This document shows positions 1 through 10,930 of a stretch of 64,000 nt of DNA, piece after piece (positions within the stretch are counted from its first letter, which is position 1; each line of letters starts with the position of its first letter). Both the position numbers and the translations under genes were made by a program. The notes beneath the pieces were generated by a model, which was not told where the DNA came from, searched no databases, and was given only the letters and a program-made list of their open reading frames with translations. Location of the stretch: assembly GCF_031143425.1 (NCBI RefSeq), contig NC_090447.1:139457106-139521105 (forward strand), read 5' to 3'. The stretch is from Pleurodeles waltl. Lineage: Eukaryota > Chordata > Amphibia > Caudata > Salamandridae.

Positions 1-553
1 TCTGATATTGTTGTGTATGTCTGGCTATGTGTTATGTTGCTGTGTGTAACATTCAGGTAAGTTTCATATTGTGATGTGTGTGGCTGTGCCTTTGTGTGAG
101 TGTGTATGTGTAGATGAGTGTGTAGTTGTGTTGGTTGTTGTGGATTTATTGCATGTGGGTGTAATGTCAATAGTGTGTGTATGTTGTGTTATGGAAGTAC
201 TGGTTAATAGTGTGCATGTTGTGTGCTATGTAGTGTGTATTGCAGGGTTACCCATATGGATAAGGTACTGTGTGTGTGTGTGTGTGAGACTTACCTCTCT
301 TCCATAGCCACTGCCATTGTACAATGTCCATTGGGTCCTGCAACGGCCTCCCTCCATCAGCAATCCACCGCCAGTACACCGCCTGCAGGATTGTAAAATC
401 TAAATGCTCAGAAGACCACTCCATCGAGGCGGTTGGCAGCTCAGCCACAATAAATCTAAATACGGCAGTCAAAACACCGTCTACTTGATGGTGTACTCGG
501 GTCCGTCACCGCTTCAGACTGGCAGTAATACAGCCGAGATCTAAATCAGGTCC
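1..553 (-). mobile_element. Harbinger-type element, terminal part (copy A)
   Basis: The right end reads as an inverted GGACCTGATTTAGATCT terminus at 553, followed by TAT. A TCTAAAT motif recurs inside it at about 396-407, 452-461 and 538-547. Positions 1-265 are TG-rich and resemble 1381-1699, and 296-553 resembles 8496-8782, so this is a second copy of the element called copy B here. On the minus strand a splice-donor-like GGTAAGT lies at 290-296 after a short open stretch. The left end is outside the window. Family placement rests on the terminus shared with H5 (37395-53018); no coding domain is recognised. Confidence 0.6.
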
Positions 554-3372
554 TATGGGCCTGTCTTAAATTTTAAGGGTAACAATCCCACCATTGGCTT
601 TTTGGCTTTTTGGCTGAAAACCGGTCCACTTCCTTGGCGGTCAGCCTCCCATTTAGATGTTGGCGGTCCCATAACTGATAACCCACGTGAGTCTCGTCTA
701 CTCCGCCAGAACTTCCTAACTGCATTGACCATAGAAGAAGAAGGCTGATGGCGGGACTCCAGCCATACTTTCCGCCAAGCATATTTGGATGTGCCTTCCC
801 ACCGAGCCAACTGTGGTGGTGCTACCTCCAAACCTGAGTTGCTGGATTGGAGGAGTAATGAGGCAAACCTACCTTTTTTCCTGCTTCCTCTAATGTCTTC
901 CACAGGACATGACTTGACAAGACCCTCTGCCGCTGCTGGCACTAAACCACAGAGAATGAACTTCGTTGGACTTGAAGGTAGGGAATCTGCCTTGCCAGTT
1001 TACATTGTGTGGTCACTGCACATGAGCTCAGGACCACTGCACTGTAATTTGTTAAAATGACTGTGACATGCATATGTTGGGAACACAATTGTGTCAGACA
1101 TGTCTGGGGACACACTGGTACAAGGCATCTATCGCACACATAAAAGGATGCAATTTTGATGTCAGTATTCATGGACAAATTAATGCTGGCTCCACTATGA
1201 TGTAAAAATCACACTTGTCAACTATGTCCATGCATGCACATGGCAAGGGGACCTGTACCTCCAGTTGTGTATGTGAATCTGTACGTGTATCTGTGTGTGT
1301 GATTGGATTGGCTGGTTGAGGTGGAGGGAGCGGGAGTGGGTGATGTGGGTATGTCAGATTGTGGGCCACTTCAATATGGTTCTGATGTTGTGTATGCTTG
1401 GTTGTGTGTTGTGTTGCTGTTTGTAACATCCAAGTGAGTGTTGTGGTTGTGTGGTGGTTATTCTCGTGGTGTCTGTAGTTGTGGCTTTGTGTGAGTGTGT
1501 GTGTGTGTAGATGAGTGTGGAGTCGTGTTGGTTATCCTGGTTGTGTCGTGTGCGGGTGTAGTATCAGTAGTGTGTCATGGATGTATGGCAATGTTTTTTT
1601 TTGGCATATACATGTTGTGATGGAATGTCACTGGTTAATAGTGTGTATGTGGTGTGTTATGTAGTGTGAGGTGCAGGCAAAACATATTGCTAAGGTATAG
1701 TATGTGTTGGAAATGGGGTCTCTGGTTGACAGTCAGTTTGCCCTCTGTCCAAGCAGGGACCCTCACTCTAGTCATGGACATGCACACCTAGGATAACCAC
1801 TGCTCACCCCCTTGGTAGCGTGGCACAAGCAGTTAGGCTTATCTCAGAGGTAATGTGTAAAGTATTTGTACCAACACACAGAGCAATACAGTGAAAACAC
1901 TCCAAAATGGACACCACACAAGTTTAGAAAAATAGCCAATGTTTATCAAAATCAAACAAGACCAAAACGACAAAAATCCAACATACACAAGTAAAGTTAT
2001 GATTTTTTTTTTAAAAGAGTCTTAGTCCATAGAAAACAAGGGAAGCATTGTTATGCAAAGTAACTGGATTGCATAAAAAATAAAACCAAAGGGGCCAGCT
2101 TGTATCGGAAAAGTCAGAGATGAGCCAATTCCTTACTTGCAAGTGAGACTGTGCATTGTTACTTCTCCGGTTGGGTAGGCAATGTGTTGTTTTTCTCCCC
2201 GCAAGAGAGCAATGCAGCAATTTCCAGAGGGGCACCTCGGGTCCAGGGAGGTTCACATCAATTTTGATGCCCAGCGATGTTGCTTATGAAATCCGGTTGC
2301 ATGGGGACGAGGATCTGCGATGCGTGGAGTTTGCGTAATTTCTCCAGCTGCGATGCAGGTGATGTGTCAATTCCCAGCTGCGATGCAGGTGGTATGTCGA
2401 TTATTCAGCCACGATCCAGGTGGTGCATAATTTTTATAGCCACGTTGCAGGTGCTGCGTCAAAACATTCCCCACATGGCTTCTGTGCATGGATTTTCCTC
2501 TTGGTTCTGCCAGCTTCACCTTTCAATTAGGCAAACTTCAATGGAAAGTCTCTGTTGTTCACAAGATCCTGCCTTGCCCAGGCCTGGCCCCAGGCACACA
2601 CCAGGGGATTGGTGACTGCATTGTGTAAGGGTGGGCACAGCCCAATCAGGTATAAGTGTCAGGTCCTCCCTCCACTCTAGCCCAGATGACCAATCAGGAT
2701 ATGCAAGCTGTACCCCAGCTCCCTTTGTGTCTCTGTCTAGTGGTGATTCAAAAATAGCTCAACTGTCAGTTTGACCCAGACAGGGAATATACAAGCAGGC
2801 ACAGTCACAAAATGGTTTAAGAAAGAAAATGTCCACTTTCTAAAAGTAGCATTTTCAAAATGACAATCTAAAAACCAACTTTACCAAAAGTTGTATTTTT
2901 AAATTGTGAGTTCAGAGACACCAAACTCCATTTTTCTATCTGCTCCCAAAGGTAAACTATGCTTAAAAGTTATTGAAAGGCAGCCTCAATGTTAACCTAT
3001 GAGAGAGACAGGCCTTGCAACAGTAAAAAACAGATTTGGCAGTATTTCACTGTTCGTACAAGTAAAAGCACACCAATACATGTCATACCTTTAACATACA
3101 CTGTGTCCTACCCATGGGGCTACCTAGGGCCTGCCTTAGGGGTGACCTTTATGTGTAAAAAGGGAAGGCTTGGGCCTGGCAAGTAGGTACACTTGCCAGG
3201 TGAAATTGGCAGTTTAAAACTGCACAAACAGACACTGCAGTGGCTGGTCTGAGCCATGTAGAAAGGGCTACTCACGTGGGTGGCTGTGATGCTATTAATT
3301 GTGTTTGACCAATGACTTTGTGTTTCACCACTGCGCATATTAGTTGCTCAATGTTCCCCAGTAGCACATTAT

Positions 3373-3973
3373 GGGGGTCATTCCAAGTTTGGCGGGCGGC
3401 GGTTGCCGCCCGCCAAACTTCCCCCGTCAAAAGACCGCTCCGCGGTCAGAAGACCGCGGGGCCATTTCGACTTTTCAGCTGGGCCGGCAGGCGCCCGCCA
3501 AGGGAGCGCCCGCCGGCCCAGCGGGAAAGGCCCTGCAACACAGGAGCCGGCTCCGAATGGAGCCGGCGGTGTTGCAGGGGTGCGACAGGTGCAGTAGCAC
3601 CCGTCGCGATTTTCACTGTCTGCTATGCAGACAGTGAAAATCATGCTGAGGCCCTGCCAGTGGCATGGGCAGTGCAGGGCCCCCCAGGGGCCCCACGACA
3701 CCCGTTCCCGCCATCCTGTTCCTGCGGTAAAAAGCGCCAGAAACAGGATGGCGGGAAGGGGGTCAGAATCTCCATGGCAGCGCTGCAAGCAGCGCCACCA
3801 TGGAGATTCAGCCCAGCCAGGGGTAATCCGGCGGGAAACCGCCGGATCCCCTTTTCTGACCGCGGCTTTACCGCCGCGGTCAGAATGGGCAGGAAAGCAC
3901 CACCAGCCTGTTGGCGTGCTTTCCGTCGGTCACGGCCCTGGCGGTTTTTACCGCCAGGGTAGGAATGACCGCC
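3373..3973. mobile_element. Hairpin-chain MITE, copy 1 (Harbinger-type)
   Basis: The termini are GGGGGTCATTCC and the inverted GGCGGTCATTCC, flanked by TAT at 3370-3372 and 3974-3976. The uninterrupted site is visible at the matching place in the other LTR (around 7410). The interior is GC-rich and made of consecutive inverted repeats, for example 3480-3519, 3531-3580, 3609-3643, 3707-3755, 3771-3805 and 3857-3883. It has no coding capacity. It shares sub-hairpins with 12234-12862 and 35800-36307. Harbinger transposase is the likely mobilising enzyme because the termini resemble those of H1-H4. Confidence 0.85.
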
Positions 3974-4560
3974 TATATGTTTTGATCAGTTTAGCTGCCT
4001 CTTGGCTTTGGCATGGTATTAGCCATTACATTCTGCATTCAGTTTAGCTGCCTAGTGGCTTTAACATGGCATTAGACATTACATTTGATATTTAGGTTAG
4101 CTGCCTATTGGCTTTAACGTGGGGTTAGACATTGCAGTTGAGACATTGCAGATGAGCTGTGTTTTTCCAAGCTGTGTTTTTCCACAAGATGGACCAAGCT
4201 GTTTTCTTCACACCAGAACTTAGCTGATAAGAGCACGTAGATTTTGTGTTTACCTCGCAATCCAGTCTGAGAACGGGGAGCTCAGGAGAATTGGCCTCTC
4301 TCCAAGGTTCTTTGGCTCTCACACTGAGTTTGCTTTTAAGGATGACTCTGGGCTACGGTGAGATAGATTAAATCTGCTTGACTTCAGACAGGAACTAGAC
4401 GTCAGTTGCCTGCCTCCCATTTGGGTAGAGAATCTCTTTCTTGCAGTTGACCGGAGTCATCAACTTGCAGACCCCAGAAAGATGAGGCTGAATGTAGGCC
4501 CTACCGCCTTGCCCATAGGGTGATGAATTTTGACTTTTATGCTTTGCTTTGAAGTTATGC

Positions 4561-4570
4561 TATAATATAA
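4561..4570 (+). promoter_or_regulatory. LTR TATA-like box
   Basis: TATAATATAA in the 5' LTR lies about 150 bp upstream of AATAAA (4710-4715). The same pair occurs in the 3' LTR at 7981-7990 and 8130-8135. The spacing fits an LTR promoter and polyadenylation pair. Confidence 0.45.
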
Positions 4571-4904
4571 TCACATCTATTTGCTGTGTACATTGCAACT
4601 GAGAAGTACTTTGATATATTTTGCTTTCATTGCTGCGACTACCTTTGAACGTGTGCTTCCAATCTACTAATTTCGTCTCTCAGGAACTTGTGGGTGGGCA
4701 ATTAATAACAATAAATGTCTTCTTTAAACTCAGAAGTGCATTCCAGAGAGGTTCTGTAAGCTCGGTTATGAGATAAGAGGGAAATCAGAACATTTTGGCT
4801 TAGTCGTCAGTTTTCAGAGTCAGGAAATTGGAGATTTCTAAGTGCACTATTTAAAAGTGTAATTGTTTTTTGGTGTTTAGAGAATTACAGAAGCACGGCA
4901 GACC

Positions 4905-5405
4905 ATGTTTGAAAATGCATGTGAAGTTAAACTGCCTGATGGTGCAGTGAGAAACATGTTTTCTTGCTGTGATAAAGCATATTTAGAAAATGTGCCTTTT
5001 GAAAGAAAGGATGTTCCTTTTGTTTTTGACAGAAGGGTTTGGATTCTTTTATCTGCTTACAGAAAAATGCAGGAGAGATTTAGGCAGTTAGAACATGAAA
5101 ATAAGAATTTACGTGAGCAAATTAGCCAGAACACATTAATGCAAGATAATGCTGAAAGCTATAAAACTACTGTTTTAGAAGAATCTGGCTTTTCCCATTC
5201 CAGTAATGAGGGGGTTAAGACAGCTGTGAGCCAGTCTGAGCCTCCGTGTGAGCCGGGCATGGAACAAAATACCCCTCAGTTTTTGGCAGTTGAAGTGCAT
5301 TCCTTAACTGATAACACTGAGAACAGAGCTCAGAATGTTATTTACAGACCACTTCTGAAAAGAAAAATGAATAACATGGCAGAGGTACCGTCGCAAAATG
5401 TGTAG
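4905..5405 (+). CDS. Gag-position ORF of ERV-like provirus (166 aa)
   Basis: This ORF opens about 110 nt after the 5' LTR, where gag is expected. Residues about 50-80 form a charged, heptad-like coiled-coil segment; the C-terminal half is Glu/Ser/Asn-rich with no recognised domain. I see no zinc knuckle or major homology region, so the Gag call rests on position only. It is much shorter than a full Gag and probably truncated; the frame stops at 5403-5405, before the pol fragment. It could instead be an accessory ORF. Confidence 0.4.
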   Translation: MFENACEVKLPDGAVRNMFSCCDKAYLENVPFERKDVPFVFDRRVWILLSAYRKMQERFRQLEHENKNLREQISQNTLMQDNAESYKTTVLEESGFSHSSNEGVKTAVSQSEPPCEPGMEQNTPQFLAVEVHSLTDNTENRAQNVIYRPLLKRKMNNMAEVPSQNV

Positions 5406-5568
5406 TTACTGGCACAAGTAAAACAAAAGATTTTAGAGTTGCTTACTGTTTGCACTACACCGAGTTTCATTAGCTTTTTGGAAACAGTATAGCCCTCATC
5501 TGAGTGAAATCTTAACACTTTGGTATAAAGTATCTAGGAAAAAATATAAGCAGCTGCGCGCTTTTAAT

Positions 5569-6474
5569 TTGGCAAATGAAATAATTCAGACTTTAGGTTT
5601 CTGCACAGTGCAAGAGGGAAACACTGATTTACATGTAAATCAGGAACAGGGGAAGAAAAGAGTGCCCCTGGAACTTTGGAGTATGGAAACTGAAATGTCA
5701 AGCATGCAGTGGGTGATGAATTCACCTAAATCTCACAGTTTAGGACAGGCACAGGAAGCTAGTATCATACACTGGATCTGGTACATGCAAGACAGGGCTA
5801 GAGTCACTGCAGCCCTACATGAACAGGTGTCACAAGCCCCTTTTCAGGATGTGGAGAGGGTGCAGGGAGTACCACAGGTAAAAGAGTCACCAGTGAAATT
5901 GTGTGCAACATTTGAATTTGTGTCCCCTGAGGATAAAAAGCATGTTTGTTTAACTAATGATTCATTGACTGAAAAGTTGTTTTCTAGCACAGGAGAAGGA
6001 ACAGCGTTGTACAATGTGTGTCAGACTTTAAAGCAAGAGCTGCTTGAGATGAGTCATTTTTACACTGATTCTTGGTTCACTGCCAATGGTTTAGCCGTTT
6101 GGTTTTCCACATGGCTTGTACATAACTGGTTCAATTCCCTTGCAGGTGTTAATGAGAAAAATTCAGAGTCTGAAGTGTCCACCCAGAATTCTGACTTAGT
6201 GGGGATGGCTAAGTGGGTGCACCAGAAATGTGGACAGCTGGGAGAAAAAGCCACCTACAGGTGGGCAGAGATGAGAGAGATGTACATTCCCCTAGATTTG
6301 ATAAAAACTGTGATTGTGCCTATTTGTCAGCACGCACAAGAGAAATCTGTCCCGCAAACAGTCAAAGATCAATTGGAGAGACGAAAGTTACCAGGACAGA
6401 TATGGCAAATTGATCAGGTCTTAGGGGGAATGTTGCTGCAGATTGCCAAGGGGAAATTAAAATTATGCTTATAA
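5569..6474 (+). pseudogene. Pol remnant: RNase H end and integrase N-terminus
   Basis: The 301-codon open stretch shows the RNase H-like signature YTDSWFTANGLAVW (about residues 165-178). A degraded integrase zinc-binding segment follows around residues 215-260 (HQKCGQLGEKATYRWA, then ICQH where two Cys are expected), then LPGQIWQID, the usual start of the integrase core. The catalytic core and reverse transcriptase are absent, so this is a joined remnant of a longer pol. The Met start is an ORF boundary only. The sequence style is retroviral rather than Ty3/gypsy. Confidence 0.6.
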
Positions 6475-6515
6475 CTAGAAAATAATCTGATTTATTCATA
6501 CAAATTGGAGACCGA

Positions 6516-6737
6516 ATGGCCCAACTTGTCAAAAGTGCAGTGAATGGAGGTTTGGTAAAGATGGAGTCTGCCCCATTCCTTTTGACAGTGCAAGGAAAGG
6601 GAAGCTGTGGTGCAGCAGATAAAAACCTCAGTGCTGAGGTGTGGGTTGAATCTCCAAATGACCCTCCAGAACCTGCAGAAATCATAACAAAGGGCCCCAA
6701 AAACGTCCTGCTGATTATAAAACAAGGAAAATGACAA
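6516..6737 (+). pseudogene. Possible 3' pol or env remnant
   Basis: A 72-codon open stretch lies downstream of the pol remnant and inside the same provirus. It ends in a Pro-rich stretch (ESPNDPPEPAEII). I recognise no catalytic motif. It may be the integrase C-terminal region or another leftover of the deleted provirus; this rests on position only. Confidence 0.25.
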
Positions 6738-7323
6738 ATATTATTTGCAAGAAAAGTCATACTTTTTTCTTTTGCAGATCCTACCATGTTTCGCCACTGA
6801 CCATGAGTGTGCTGTGTGGTCTCCCTTCGGGTGTGTGGGGTGGGGAAGGGACCGAACCCCCAACCTGATCCTGATTGATTAAAGTACAGACCCCACTGAT
6901 CCATTTTGCGCAACTGGCACCTTCAGTTCAAGTTCAACTTGATTGATTCTTCCACTGGAACTAAGCAACCTTAACAGTTAACTGTCTGTGTTTTTTCGCG
7001 TGGAATTCTGACTTTCGCCAGCAAACCTTTCAGGTGGACCGTGCACCTTTACATGAGTAGAACTCATGCTACAACAAATTGCTATTTTAGAGACACTGTT
7101 CAATCATAGTATATAAGCTTCAGTCTTTTCTGTGTAGATGTATCTGATGTGAAAGGTTATGAGATCAATATGTTAATCCACTTCCATTGCTTTACAGTGA
7201 TTGCTTTTATCATTCAAATCTGTTTTGCTGATAAGGTTTTTTTTTGTGTTGATATTAGATGTTTTTGTTTTTGTTTGAAATAAGAGGTATGTGAAACAAA
7301 ACTTTATTGGTCATAGGGTGGAA

Positions 7324-8212
7324 TGTAATGCTATTAATTGTGTTTGACCAATGACTTTGTGTTTCCCCACTGTGCATATTAGTTGCTCAATGTTCACCAG
7401 TAGCACATTATATGTTTTTTTCAGTGTGGCTGTCTATTGGCTTTGACATGGCATTAGCCATTACATCCTGTATTCAGTTTAGCTGCCTATTGGCTTTAAC
7501 ATGGCATTAGACATTACATTTGATATTTAGGTTAGCTGCCTATTGGCTTTAACGTGGGGTTAGACATTTCAGTTGAGACATTGCAGATGAGCTGTGTTTT
7601 TCCACAAGATGGACGAAGCTGTTTTCTTCACACCAGACCTTAGCTGATAAGAGCACGTATATTTTGTGTTTACCTCGCAATCCAGTCTGAGAACAGGGAG
7701 CTCAGGAGAATTGGCCTCTCTCCAAGGTTCTTCGGCTCTCACACTGAGTTTGCTTTTGAAGATGACTCTGGGCTACAGTGAGATAGATTAAATCTGCTTG
7801 ACTTCAGACAGGAACTAGACGTCAGTTGCCTGCCTCCCGTTTGGGTAGAGAATCTCTTTCTTGCAGTTGACCGGAGTCATCAACTTGCAGACCCCAGAAA
7901 GATGAAGCTGAATATAGGCCCTACTGCCTTGCCCATACGGTGATGAATTTAGACTTTTATGCTTTGCTTTGAAGTTATGCTATAATATAATCACATCTAT
8001 TTGCTGTGTACATTGCAACTGAGAAGTACTTTGATATATTTTGCTTTTATTGCTGTGACTACTTTTAAACGTGTGCTTCCAATCTACTAATTTCGTCTCT
8101 CAGGAACTTGTGGGTGGGGAATTAATAACAATAAATGTCTTCTTTAAACTCAGAAGTGCATTCCAGAGAGGTTCTGTAAGCTCGGTTATGAGATAAGAGG
8201 GAAAGCAGAACA
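7324..8212 (+). repeat. 3' LTR of ERV-like provirus
   Basis: The 889-bp LTR runs TGTAATGC...CAGAACA, with TATAATATAA at 7981-7990 and AATAAA at 8130-8135. It lacks the MITE found in the 5' LTR and so gives the empty site. A purine-rich AGGGTGGAA just upstream (7315-7323) is the candidate polypurine tract. Confidence 0.9.
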
Positions 8213-8785
8213 GTGGCACAATCAGTGCTGCAGACCATGGACACCTCTAGTGCACTTTACTATGGACATACTAGTAAATTAAATTTGCCCATCACGGAAA
8301 AGCCAATTCCACATACAATGTATACAGAGAGAACTTCCACTTTAGCACTGGTCAGCAGTAGTAAAGTGCCCAGAGTACCAAAACCAGAAAAAACAAAGTT
8401 GAGCACACAGTCAAAACATAGGAAGTAAAGGCAAAAAAGACAAGGGGGACCACACAAAGGATGCCAGGTCTATCAGTGTGTATATGTGATTTACCTCTCT
8501 TCCATAGCCACTACCATTGTATGATGTCCATAGGGTCCCGCGACGGCCACCCTCCGTCAGCGATCTGCTGCCAGTATGCCATCTCTAGGACTGTAACATC
8601 TAAATATGGTTGGTGGGAACCGGCCAGCCTGATGGCTCAGAAGATCACTGCATCATGGCAATCTCCAGCTCAGCCACAATACATCTAAACACGGTGATTG
8701 AAACACTGTCTACTTCATGGCGTACTCAGGTCTGCCATCATGTTGGACTGGTGGTAATACCGCGAAGGTCTAAATCAGGCCCTAA

Positions 8786-9062
8786 GTCAGAAGGTAAAAT
8801 CTTTGAGTGGGACAAACCTTATTGATGTATCTGACCTGCTCTCCATCACAGTTGTCCCCAAATCCTATCTGGGACGCAATCGACCGTGACCATTGATTGT
8901 CGGTAGTGCTGATCTTTTTATTTTCATTTACATCTTTAAGAAATTCATATCTCTGGTTACCCCTATTAGACCTGTGTCATCTTGGTGTCATTATGTTTAT
9001 TAGATGTTGTTTATTGTTCTCATTTGATTTGAGATTTGTATTGTTTTGTCTTTTGACTTTAA
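8786..9062. other. AT-rich spacer, nothing recognised
   Basis: This is T-rich sequence between copy B and the Gmr1-like element. No ORF with domain similarity and no inverted repeat was seen. Confidence 0.5.
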
Positions 9063-9067
9063 TACTG

Positions 9068-9641
9068 TGTGGCAGGACGAACGGTATAAAAACCCACGGA
9101 GAGTAATTGGGGTGGTCAGGTAAGTGATTTATTTAAGTTTTAAGGGATTGTCTCTAATTGTTCCGTTTTCCTCTCCTATAGTTTCAGTTCTTATGGCGTC
9201 GTCTTCTATTCTTCTTCTTGATTTTTCTCCTCTCTTCTTCTTTCAGGTGGGTGTTCTCCCTGTCTTAGCAAGCCACGACCCTCCTGGGTCGTGGCTGGAG
9301 CTGGGGTGTTCCCTCGGGGTAGAGTCCTGGATAATCCTTTCCGACTTCTTCTCACTCCGCGATGGCCTGGTCTCTCTCTCGTCTCCCGTCTTCATCCGGT
9401 CGTGTTCCTTCTCCTTCTCATCCTCGTTCCCGTCCCTCCGTCCCTTTAAATCGGGAACTTCCTGCCGCGTTGTTGCCGCGGCCCGGAAACCCTCCTGGGT
9501 TGCCGCGGCAACACTAGGACGCCAGCCGTCCTCCGAGGGCGTTCCCACGGCAACGTGGGAACGCGGAAATGACGTGTCGGACCTATCCGACACGTCTATC
9601 CCGGCCGGCGTGGAGATTGTGTTCGGGCTCGCCCGTTCACA
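9068..9641 (-). repeat. 3' LTR of Gmr1-like element
   Basis: The 574-bp LTR begins TGTGGCAGGACG in plus orientation and ends GTTCACA, with TACTG just outside. It matches 14536-15109 apart from about ten substitutions, several at CpG sites. Confidence 0.93.
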
Positions 9642-10460
9642 CACCCCTTCCCAAGAACGGTCCTGTTCGAGGACCGAAGAGGAGCAAAGGTAGCGAGACA
9701 AATAGTCAGCAGGTCCTTGTTGCGACCCTGGGACATGTCGAACCTGAAAGGAAAAAGGCTGTAGTTCAAGGAACCATCGTAAAATCCGTGAATTGGAATC
9801 TTCATGAGCGGCCATCCAGGTGAGGGGAGCGTGATCCGTATACAGAATAAAAGGTCGGCCTAAGAGATAATACTGTAAACTGTCCACCGCCCATTTAATG
9901 GCTAAGCACTCTCTTTCGATGATAGGATAATGTCGTTCCCGAGGAAATAGTTTTCTGCTAAGAAATAGGATAGGGAGATCTCGGCCCTCTCTGTCAGGCT
10001 GACTCAAAACTGCCCCTAGTCCCACATCGGAGGCATCTGTATACAGATGAAATGGTTTGGTGAAGTCTGGGCATTGTAATATCGGGTCCCTGGTCAGATA
10101 GGATTTTAATCTCTCAAAGCTATTTGTCTGAAGGTCAGAAAAGGGTAACAACTGGTTAGGATTGGATTTGGACAAGAGATCTGTGAGGGGCGCAGCAAGG
10201 GTGGAATATCCAGGTATGAACCTGCGATAATATCCTACTAGACCTAGGAAAGAGCATAGGTCCTTCTTTGTTTTAGGGGTAGGGGCATGTTTAATGGCTT
10301 CTACTTTTTTTATTTGGGGCTGGAGAGTGCCCTGACTAATATTATACCCGAGGTACGAGATGTCGGTTTCCCTGATACACATTTCTTGGGGTTGGCCGTT
10401 AATCCTGCCTTTGTCAGGGTATGGAAAAAAAATTCCAGATGGTTTAGATGATCCCCCCAT
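9243..10460 (-). pseudogene. Pol: RT C-terminal part and RNase H (Gmr1-like)
   Basis: The open frame of about 405 codons overlaps the RT ORF in another frame, so a frameshift near 10400 separates them. From the N-terminus it shows the connection region (SFLGLVGYYRRFIPGY), then RNase H with LYTDASDVGLGAVLS, an ERECLAIKW segment, LYTDHAPLTW and ADYLSRYL, covering the expected acidic residues. The frame then continues without a stop about 130 codons into the 3' LTR. RNase H removes the RNA strand during reverse transcription. Confidence 0.88.
9642..9655 (-). promoter_or_regulatory. Polypurine tract (Gmr1-like)
   Basis: On the minus strand CTTGGGAAGGGGTG ends directly at the 3' LTR. It is the expected plus-strand DNA primer site. 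Confidence 0.65.
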
Positions 10461-10876
10461 GTCTCGCTAAAAATGACTACATCGTCCAAATAAGCTGCCG
10501 AGAATGTTTGGAAGGGTTTTAGTAACCTATCCATTAACCTTTGGAAGGTCGCTGGAGCTCCATGTAGGCCAAAAGGTAACACTGTGAAATGATACAGCCC
10601 AGATTGGGTAGAGAAGGCTGTTTTTTCTTTATGATCTGGGGCCAGAGGAATCTGCCAGTACCCTTTAGTTAGGTCTATTGTGGACATATATTTAGCTGTT
10701 CCTAATTTTTTAAGGACGTCATCTACTCTAGGAATGGGATAGGTGTCAAACATAGAAATTTCATTAAGTTTCCGAAAATCTATGCAGAATCTTACAGTCC
10801 CATCAGGTTTTGGTACTAGGACTACCGGAGAGCACCAGGGACTATTAGAGGGTTCCACCACTCCAAGAGCTAACAT
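10310..10876 (-). pseudogene. Pol: reverse transcriptase core (Gmr1-like)
   Basis: This 188-codon ORF covers the palm and fingers of a Ty3/gypsy reverse transcriptase. Visible motifs are CIDFRKLNEI (about 31-40), STIDLTKGYWQIPL (65-78), LPFGLHGAPATFQ (100-112) and the YLDD catalytic box (129-132, near 10481-10492). A TGA at about 10926-10928 separates it from the upstream integrase frame and a frameshift separates it from RNase H. It lies downstream of integrase, the Gmr1 order. Confidence 0.92.
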
Positions 10877-10930
10877 TTTCTGGATTTCATCCTCTATGAT
10901 GTGCTTTCTCGCCTCCGGAATACGATAAGG

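Larger units (their letters stand above)
3285..4792 (+). repeat. 5' LTR of ERV-like provirus, with MITE insertion
   Basis: The sequence runs TGTGATGC...CAGAACA and matches 7324-8212 once the 601-bp MITE at 3373-3973 is removed. A TATAATATAA box lies at 4561-4570 and AATAAA at 4710-4715. A short duplicated GCTGTGTTTTTCCA stretch near 4160-4190 explains much of the length difference from the other LTR. Confidence 0.9.
3285..8212 (+). mobile_element. ERV-like LTR provirus, internally deleted
   Basis: Two matching LTRs (3285-4792 and 7324-8212) flank 2.5 kb of internal sequence. The 5-bp duplication GTGGC is perfect at 3280-3284 and 8213-8217, which proves both outer ends. Internal sequence holds a gag-position ORF, a pol fragment with RNase H and integrase-like motifs, and a third fragment. 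Protease, most of the reverse transcriptase and env are missing, so this is an old defective copy. Five-bp duplications occur in class III/ERV-L-type elements; that assignment is inference. No primer binding site could be matched confidently to a tRNA just after 4792. Confidence 0.85.
1705..8475 (+). repeat. Solo-LTR-like repeat, about 1.84 kb, interrupted by ERV
   Basis: It begins TGTTGGAAATGGGGTC and ends CCAGGTCTATCA, the TG...CA form of an LTR. The flanks GTATG (1700-1704) and GTGTG (8476-8480) are a 5-bp duplication with one mismatch. The body is 1705-3284 plus 8218-8475, split by the provirus at 3285-8212. A second, 3'-truncated copy lies at 54411-55893. Positions 2340-2470 hold a degenerate repeat built on CTGCGATGCAGGTG. 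No internal coding region or partner LTR is present. The retroelement superfamily is not determined. Confidence 0.65.
557..8782. mobile_element. Non-autonomous Harbinger-type element, interrupted (copy B)
   Basis: It starts GGGCCTGTCTTAAAT at 557 and ends with the inverted GGGCCTGATTTAGACC at 8782, followed by TAA; the left flank is TAT, an imperfect 3-bp target duplication. Removing the nested LTR-like repeat leaves about 1.45 kb with no recognised transposase. TCTAAAT motifs near the right end sit at about 8599, 8684 and 8770, spaced about 86 bp as in copy A and H5. It directly abuts copy A. The left terminus is the weaker of the two, so the left boundary is tentative. Confidence 0.5.

Noticed and set aside
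71..307. Val/Cys-rich ORF in TG-rich sequence
   Set aside because: It is a by-product of a TG-rich low-complexity stretch repeated at 1440-1690.
3312..3962. 216-codon ORF
   Set aside because: It runs from the ERV-like LTR into the hairpin MITE, so it is not a gene.
9124..9693. 189-codon plus-strand ORF (also 14592-15131)
   Set aside because: It is antisense to the LTR frame of the Gmr1-like element and duplicated with the LTR.
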